A DNA stretch of 18,873 nucleotides from an uncultured Negativicutes bacterium (lineage in GTDB: Bacteria; Bacillota; Negativicutes; Veillonellales; Megasphaeraceae), in the NCBI GenBank assembly GCA_900752195.1, contig CAADUJ010000010.1:1-18873 (forward strand), written 5' to 3'. The notes beneath the pieces are model-generated. The model was not told the DNA's origin, did not search any database, and saw nothing but the letters and a program-made list of their open reading frames with translations. A program made the translations under genes and the position numbers. Within the stretch, counting starts at the first letter, position 1; each line of letters begins with the position of its first letter. Positions 15,403 through 18,873 of this stretch are shown piece by piece.

Positions 15403-15427
15403 GTACACGGTCTATATGGGTACTTTT

Positions 15428-16132
15428 TTACTCCACTATCGTTTCCAACGCAATTTTTATCATATCATCAAAGGAAGTCTGCCGTTCTTCGGCTGTGCAG
15501 TGTTCATTTGTCATGAGATGGTCGCTCACCGTAAACAGACCCAGAGCTTGACGTTTATATTTCGTTGCTAATATATATAAGGCGGCTGTTTCCATTTCTA
15601 CACCCATGATACCGTAATCAACCAGTTTAGGGTTATCAATTTCGTCATCATAAAAACGATCTACAGAGATGATATTACCGACGCGGACAACGTAATTTCC
15701 CTGGGCAGCTTTTTCATAAGCAGTACGAAGAAGGTCAAAATCAGCTAGCGGCGCGTAATTGATAGAACCGCCAAAGATATTGCGAACAATAGAAGAATCA
15801 GTCGTAGCCCCTTGCGCGATAAGAATATCGCGTAACTGAATATCATTTCGCATGGCACCACATGTTCCGACGCGGATCAATTTTTTTACACCATAGTCCC
15901 GCATCAATTCCGTCGCATAAATAGAAATCGACGGTATACCCATACCAGTTCCCTGGACGGATACGCGTTTTCCTTTATACGTCCCTGTATAGCCCAAGAT
16001 ATTTCGGACGTGATTATAACATGCAGCATTGTCTAAAAACGTTTCAGCGATGTATTTTGCTCGCAATGGATCACCAGGCAATAAAATACGATCAGCAATT
16101 TCACAAGGTTTTGCTTCAATATGTAAACTCAT
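15428..16132 (-). CDS. deoD: Purine nucleoside phosphorylase, DeoD type
   Basis: 234 residues from ATG at 16132 (MSLHIEAKPCEIADRILLPG) with AGGAG 8 bases upstream; a GTG three codons earlier is unlikely. The phosphate-site text GDPLRAKYIAETFL, the segment RVGTCGAMRNDI, the ribose-binding VEMETAALY and the base-site TVSDH are all as in hexameric DeoD enzymes. It splits purine (deoxy)ribonucleosides with phosphate into base and (deoxy)ribose 1-phosphate, for purine salvage. It is a single-gene unit, divergent from the gpsA-like gene across a 135-bp gap, with a long hairpin behind it. Confidence 0.96.
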   Translation of the reverse strand: MSLHIEAKPCEIADRILLPGDPLRAKYIAETFLDNAACYNHVRNILGYTGTYKGKRVSVQGTGMGIPSISIYATELMRDYGVKKLIRVGTCGAMRNDIQLRDILIAQGATTDSSIVRNIFGGSINYAPLADFDLLRTAYEKAAQGNYVVRVGNIISVDRFYDDEIDNPKLVDYGIMGVEMETAALYILATKYKRQALGLFTVSDHLMTNEHCTAEERQTSFDDMIKIALETIVE

Positions 16133-16196
16133 GAAACCCACTCCTTTCTATTCCTATTGTAACACAGATAAACCGTTTCCTGCATCCGATACGGGG

Positions 16197-16225
16197 TTGC
16201 TGCTTTACGAAATACAAGATATAAT
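16197..16225 (+). promoter_or_regulatory. Predicted promoter of the gpsA-like gene
   Basis: TTGCTG (16197-16202) and a perfect TATAAT (16220-16225) are separated by 17 bases, about 40 bases before the ATG. Confidence 0.6.
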
Positions 16226-16267
16226 TTTTTTAATAGATAGCATTAACTCTCTCAGGAGGTATGACGT

Positions 16268-17224
16268 ATGAATATTACTGTTTTAGGATGTGGCCGCTGG
16301 GGCTCCTTTCATGCCTGGTATGCACACCATATCGGACATAATGTTACCCTTTGGGGGCGTCCGGGGTCTAAACACTTGGCAACACTGATTGCGACGAGAA
16401 AAAATGAATATTTGAAGCTTCCCAAAGATATTGCACTAACAGCTGATCTAGATGGAGCAATTGCCGGTGCAGACATTGTCATCATCAGCATCAGTGCTCA
16501 ACAGCTTCGCTCTTTTGCTAAGCAGATCAAAGCGACAAAACTGACGATGAAACCTTTTATACTTTGCATGAAAGGGCTGGAAATCGGTACAGGAAAGCGC
16601 TTGACGGCAGTTATGGAAGAAGAATTAGGTCCGGATATCCGTACGCTTGTCTGGGTCGGTCCGGGACACGTACAGGATTTTCTTGCCGGCATGCCAAACT
16701 GCATGGTCATGGCTTCCAAAAATATGGAATTGACAAAGCAAATTGCTACTATATTCAACAGCCGCCTCATTCGTTTTTATTATGGCCGTGACCTTTTAGG
16801 TATCGAAATCGGTGCAGCCGCAAAAAATGTCATTGGCATCGCTGCCGGTATGCTCGATGGCTACCATTACAGCAGTCTTAAAGGAGCTCTCATGGCCAGG
16901 GGAACTCACGAAATTTCCCAACTCATCGCTGCCATGGGAGGTACCGATATGACAGTATACGGTCTTAGCCACCTTGGCGACTACGAAGCAACACTATTTT
17001 CTCGACACAGCAATAACCGACGTTTTGGCGAAGATTTTGTTCAGGGCAAACCATTTGATAAACTAGCTGAAGGCGTGTACACCTGTGAAGCCCTCCTTGA
17101 TTTATCTGAACAATATCAGGTAGAGCTCCCTATTACCCATGCCGTCTTTGAAATCATCCGGCATCAGAAAGACCCTCTGGTAGAACTGGAAAACCTGTTC
17201 TTACGGGCTCAGAAAGAAGAATGA
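16268..17224 (+). CDS. gpsA: Glycerol-3-phosphate dehydrogenase (NAD(P)+)-like protein, divergent
   Basis: 318 residues. The Rossmann loop is VLGCGRWGS at 5-13. MKGLEIGTG near 100 and AAKNVIGIAAGMLDG near 184 carry the two conserved Lys residues; HLGDYEATLFSRH near 235 carries the active-site Asp. GpsA reduces dihydroxyacetone phosphate to glycerol 3-phosphate for phospholipids. Several usual residues differ: the canonical GPSxAxE reads GPGHVQDF, and SRNRRFG reads SNNRRFG. It could be a diverged GpsA or a paralogue with another 2-ketose phosphate substrate. The start is ATG at 16268 with a perfect AGGAGG 8 bases upstream. It is monocistronic. Confidence 0.85.
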   Translation: MNITVLGCGRWGSFHAWYAHHIGHNVTLWGRPGSKHLATLIATRKNEYLKLPKDIALTADLDGAIAGADIVIISISAQQLRSFAKQIKATKLTMKPFILCMKGLEIGTGKRLTAVMEEELGPDIRTLVWVGPGHVQDFLAGMPNCMVMASKNMELTKQIATIFNSRLIRFYYGRDLLGIEIGAAAKNVIGIAAGMLDGYHYSSLKGALMARGTHEISQLIAAMGGTDMTVYGLSHLGDYEATLFSRHSNNRRFGEDFVQGKPFDKLAEGVYTCEALLDLSEQYQVELPITHAVFEIIRHQKDPLVELENLFLRAQKEE

Positions 17225-17240
17225 TAATAAAGAAAACCTC

Positions 17241-17262
17241 AGTTTATTAACGATAAACTTTT
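17241..17262 (+). terminator. Weak AT-rich terminator after the gpsA-like gene
   Basis: AGTTTAT (17241-17247) and ATAAACT (17253-17259) form a 7-bp stem followed by a short T run. It is AT-rich and so only weakly supported. The rest of 17263-17492 is AT-rich spacer in which nothing else is seen. Confidence 0.35.
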
Positions 17263-17498
17263 AAAATACATAGCACGTGCAAACAAGCTTAAATAAGCTA
17301 TTTATCACATATAAACCATTGGAACAATTTGTTTAAAAATTTGATGCGCGATAGAAATATCAAAAAAGTTTAAGATGTGTAAATATATCCTTCCACTTTA
17401 GAGTGATAGAATTTTAAGAAATAAAAATTTTTCCTTATTACCAAATCTATCTGTAAAATTATTCAACATAAAAATATTCACAAGAATGAATTTGTTCC

Positions 17499-17548
17499 GA
17501 CCCCCAATTGTTAGACCAAAAAACTAACGATTGGGAGGTCGTTTTTTT
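17499..17548 (+). terminator. Terminator-like hairpin in the IS leader that hides the OrfA ribosome site
   Basis: Positions 17499-17514 (GACCCCCAATTGTTAG) pair with 17524-17540, with one mismatch and one bulge, followed by seven T. The 3' arm contains the GGGAGG ribosome site of OrfA, whose ATG is at 17550. Transcripts entering from outside would both terminate and have the start masked, while transcripts started inside the stem would escape. This is a known strategy of insertion sequences. Confidence 0.7.
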
Positions 17549-17549
17549 A

Positions 17550-18127
17550 ATGGCAAAATATAGCTACAAATGTAAGAAACAGATTGTGAAAGAATACGTA
17601 AAAGGAAATGGTAGTTATTACGTTCTTGCCAAAAAGTATGGAGTACCTTCAGATGGGCAAGTACGTATCTGGGTTGCTGTTTATAAAAAATGGGGCGATG
17701 ATGGATTAAAAAGATCAAGACAAAGAACTGTATTCTCTTTTCAAAAAAGCTTTCTGTAGTAAAGTCTTATCTAACAAGTGAACTTTCGTATCAGGAACTA
17801 GCATTCCAGTCTGGAATTGGCAATCCGTCTATCATTGCCAGGTGGGTCAGCGAATTCAGAGTTGCCGGGCCTGATGCGCTACGACCACATAAGAAAGGCC
17901 GGAAGAAAACAATGGGAAACTCAAAAGAAAACCAGCCTGTTGAGAACATTCAAGATTATGTACTAGATACTTCACCGGAGCATGTCCGGGAATTAGAGGA
18001 CGAACTTCTTAAGCTACGCATTGAGAATGCATTTTTAAAAGAACTGAGGAGACTGCATTTAGAGGACGAAGCAAGAATGAGAGATGCGCACGGACCATCT
18101 ACAGTCTCCGAGGACAATTCAAATTGA
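17550..18127 (+). pseudogene. IS3-family OrfA, broken by a frameshift
   Basis: The reading frame starts at ATG 17550 (MAKYSYKCKKQIVKEYVKG) with a helix-turn-helix (GSYYVLAKKYGVPSDGQVRIW) and stops at 17757-17759. The continuation lies in the -1 frame: KLSVVKSYLTSELSYQELAF, a second helix-turn-helix (SGIGNPSIIARWVSEFR), GPDALRPHKKGRKKT and a leucine-rich helix (ELEDELLKLRIENAFLKELR), ending at 18127. Aligning FSFQKKLSVV with the usual family text shows no missing residues, so one A was probably lost from an A7 run (now A6 at 17743-17748). OrfA normally binds the ends of the element and is about 190 residues. Confidence 0.85.
18034..18040 (+). promoter_or_regulatory. Programmed -1 frameshift heptamer of the IS (T TTA AAA)
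   Basis: TTTAAAA lies in the correct register in the OrfA frame (X XXY YYZ), and the -1 frame is open from just upstream of here into the OrfB transposase. IS3-family elements make their OrfAB transposase by this kind of slip. The exact site is inferred from register and open frame. Confidence 0.55.
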
Positions 18128-18873
18128 AAGATCTTCTCTCATACACGAAAATGCCAAAAGCAACGTATATGTATCGGCATAAGCGATTGGGCCGCGTAAA
18201 TCCTGATAGAGATTTGGAAAATAAGATTAAGCAAATCCGAGTCAAGCACAAGAATTATGGATACCGGCGGATAACAGGAGAACTTCGCAATCAGGGACTC
18301 CTCGTAAATAAGAAGAAGGTTCAGCGAATCGTGCAGAAGCTGAATCTCCAAGTTACTTCGTTTACACGAAAAAGCCGTAAATACAATTCGTATAAGGGAA
18401 AAGTTGGAACGGTTGCGCCCAACAGGATTCACAGACGTTTCACTACCTGTATACCTCACCAGAAAATCACGACGGATACCACAGAATTTAAGTATTATGA
18501 AATGGATGCGAAAGGCCATATGACAATCCATAAACTCTATCTGGATCCATTTATGGATATGTTTAATGGGGAGATTATCCGTTATGGTATTGCTCCTCAG
18601 CCTTCAGCCCACAATATACTGAGTGCTCAGCGTAAAGCCATCAAGGTCACATCGGATTGTCCTTATCGACGAACGTTTCACTCCAATCAAGGATGGGGAT
18701 ATCAAATGAAGAGATATATACACAATCTAAAACAGAATCGGATTTTTCAAAGCATGTCCAGAAAGGGAAACTGCCACGATAATTCGGTAATGGAAAATTT
18801 CTTTGGCTTGTTAAAACAAGAAATATACTATGGTGTTGTGTATTATAGTTATGATGAATTGAAAGCTGAAATA
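18040..18873 (+). pseudogene. IS3-family OrfB transposase, partial at window edge, second catalytic Asp replaced
   Basis: About 278 codons are open to the window edge. The stretch includes the HTH_21-like region (KIKQIRVKHKNYGYRRITG), then the rve integrase core. The first catalytic Asp is in TTDTTEFKYYE. The second should be in HSDQGW but reads HSNQGW here (codon AAT at 18685-18687). The Glu is present in DNSVMENFFGLLKQE. Loss of the second Asp should abolish strand transfer. The coordinate given starts at the codon after the frameshift heptamer, because the true start is as a fusion with OrfA; an internal ATG at 18151 is an alternative. The last tens of residues lie outside the window. Confidence 0.87.

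Larger units (their letters stand above)
17493..18873 (+). mobile_element. IS3-family (IS150-like) insertion sequence, decayed, right end outside the window
   Basis: The element appears to start at about 17493 with TGTTCCGACCCCCAATTG, as in IS150-group ends. It carries an OrfA with two helix-turn-helix regions and an overlapping OrfB with a DDE transposase domain in the -1 frame. The window ends inside OrfB, so the right inverted repeat and target duplication cannot be seen. OrfA has a frameshift and OrfB a substituted catalytic Asp, so this copy is probably inactive. Confidence 0.88.

Noticed and set aside
17742..17749. CAAAAAAG in OrfA as a programmed -1 frameshift site
   Set aside because: The A run is not in the X XXY YYZ register, and it lies between the two helix-turn-helix regions rather than at the OrfA-OrfB junction; a single-base loss explains it better.
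1..18873. CRISPR arrays, tRNA or rRNA genes, phage clusters, toxin-antitoxin or defence systems
   Set aside because: I saw no regularly spaced repeats, no cloverleaf-like sequences and no proteins with such motifs on either strand.

Overview
The window looks like a chromosomal contig from a diderm Firmicute of the class Negativicutes, most likely a Megasphaera/Veillonella relative. The evidence is outer-membrane and periplasmic genes (a YadA-type trimeric adhesin, an OmpA-type porin with a peptidoglycan-binding C-terminus, an OmpH/Skp-like chaperone) next to genes of Firmicute style, with strong AGGAGG ribosome sites, moderate GC and AT-rich spacers. The lineage is inferred from protein style; no 16S or other marker is present.

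Layout. Positions 1-159 are a GC-rich fragment of a polysaccharide deacetylase on the minus strand. It is joined through a bizarre G/C homopolymer block (160-232) to the truncated 3' side of a YadA-like adhesin (237-1326, minus); this junction is probably an assembly chimera. Next come an OmpA-family protein (1807-2904), an M20/RocB-like peptidase with a GtrA-like membrane protein, an HD-domain hydrolase with an OmpH/Skp-like protein, a ROK-family kinase with an SfsA-DUF123 fusion protein, dapF, and a large aconitase-family hydratase. All of these are on the minus strand, in short operons separated by hairpin terminators. At about 11.9 kb transcription diverges: citrate synthase and an NAD-type isocitrate dehydrogenase run on the plus strand. 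A bidirectional terminator separates them from a minus-strand coiled-coil protein, followed by deoD (minus) and a divergent gpsA-like gene (plus). The right end is a decayed IS3-family (IS150-like) element that runs off the window.

How the genes work together. Aconitase, citrate synthase and isocitrate dehydrogenase form the oxidative branch from oxaloacetate and acetyl-CoA to 2-oxoglutarate. In a fermentative anaerobe this branch normally supplies glutamate. They are arranged as a divergent pair of transcription units around a 343-bp control region carrying three palindromes just downstream of the predicted acn promoter. dapF supplies meso-diaminopimelate for lysine and cell wall.

No CRISPR array, tRNA or rRNA gene was seen. 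I found no convincing wholly new multi-gene system. The most interesting items are the palindrome cluster upstream of acn, the SfsA-DUF123 fusion, a ROK kinase lacking its zinc motif, a perfect 23-bp hairpin after deoD, the self-insulating leader of the IS element together with its two inactivating lesions, and the chimeric left end.
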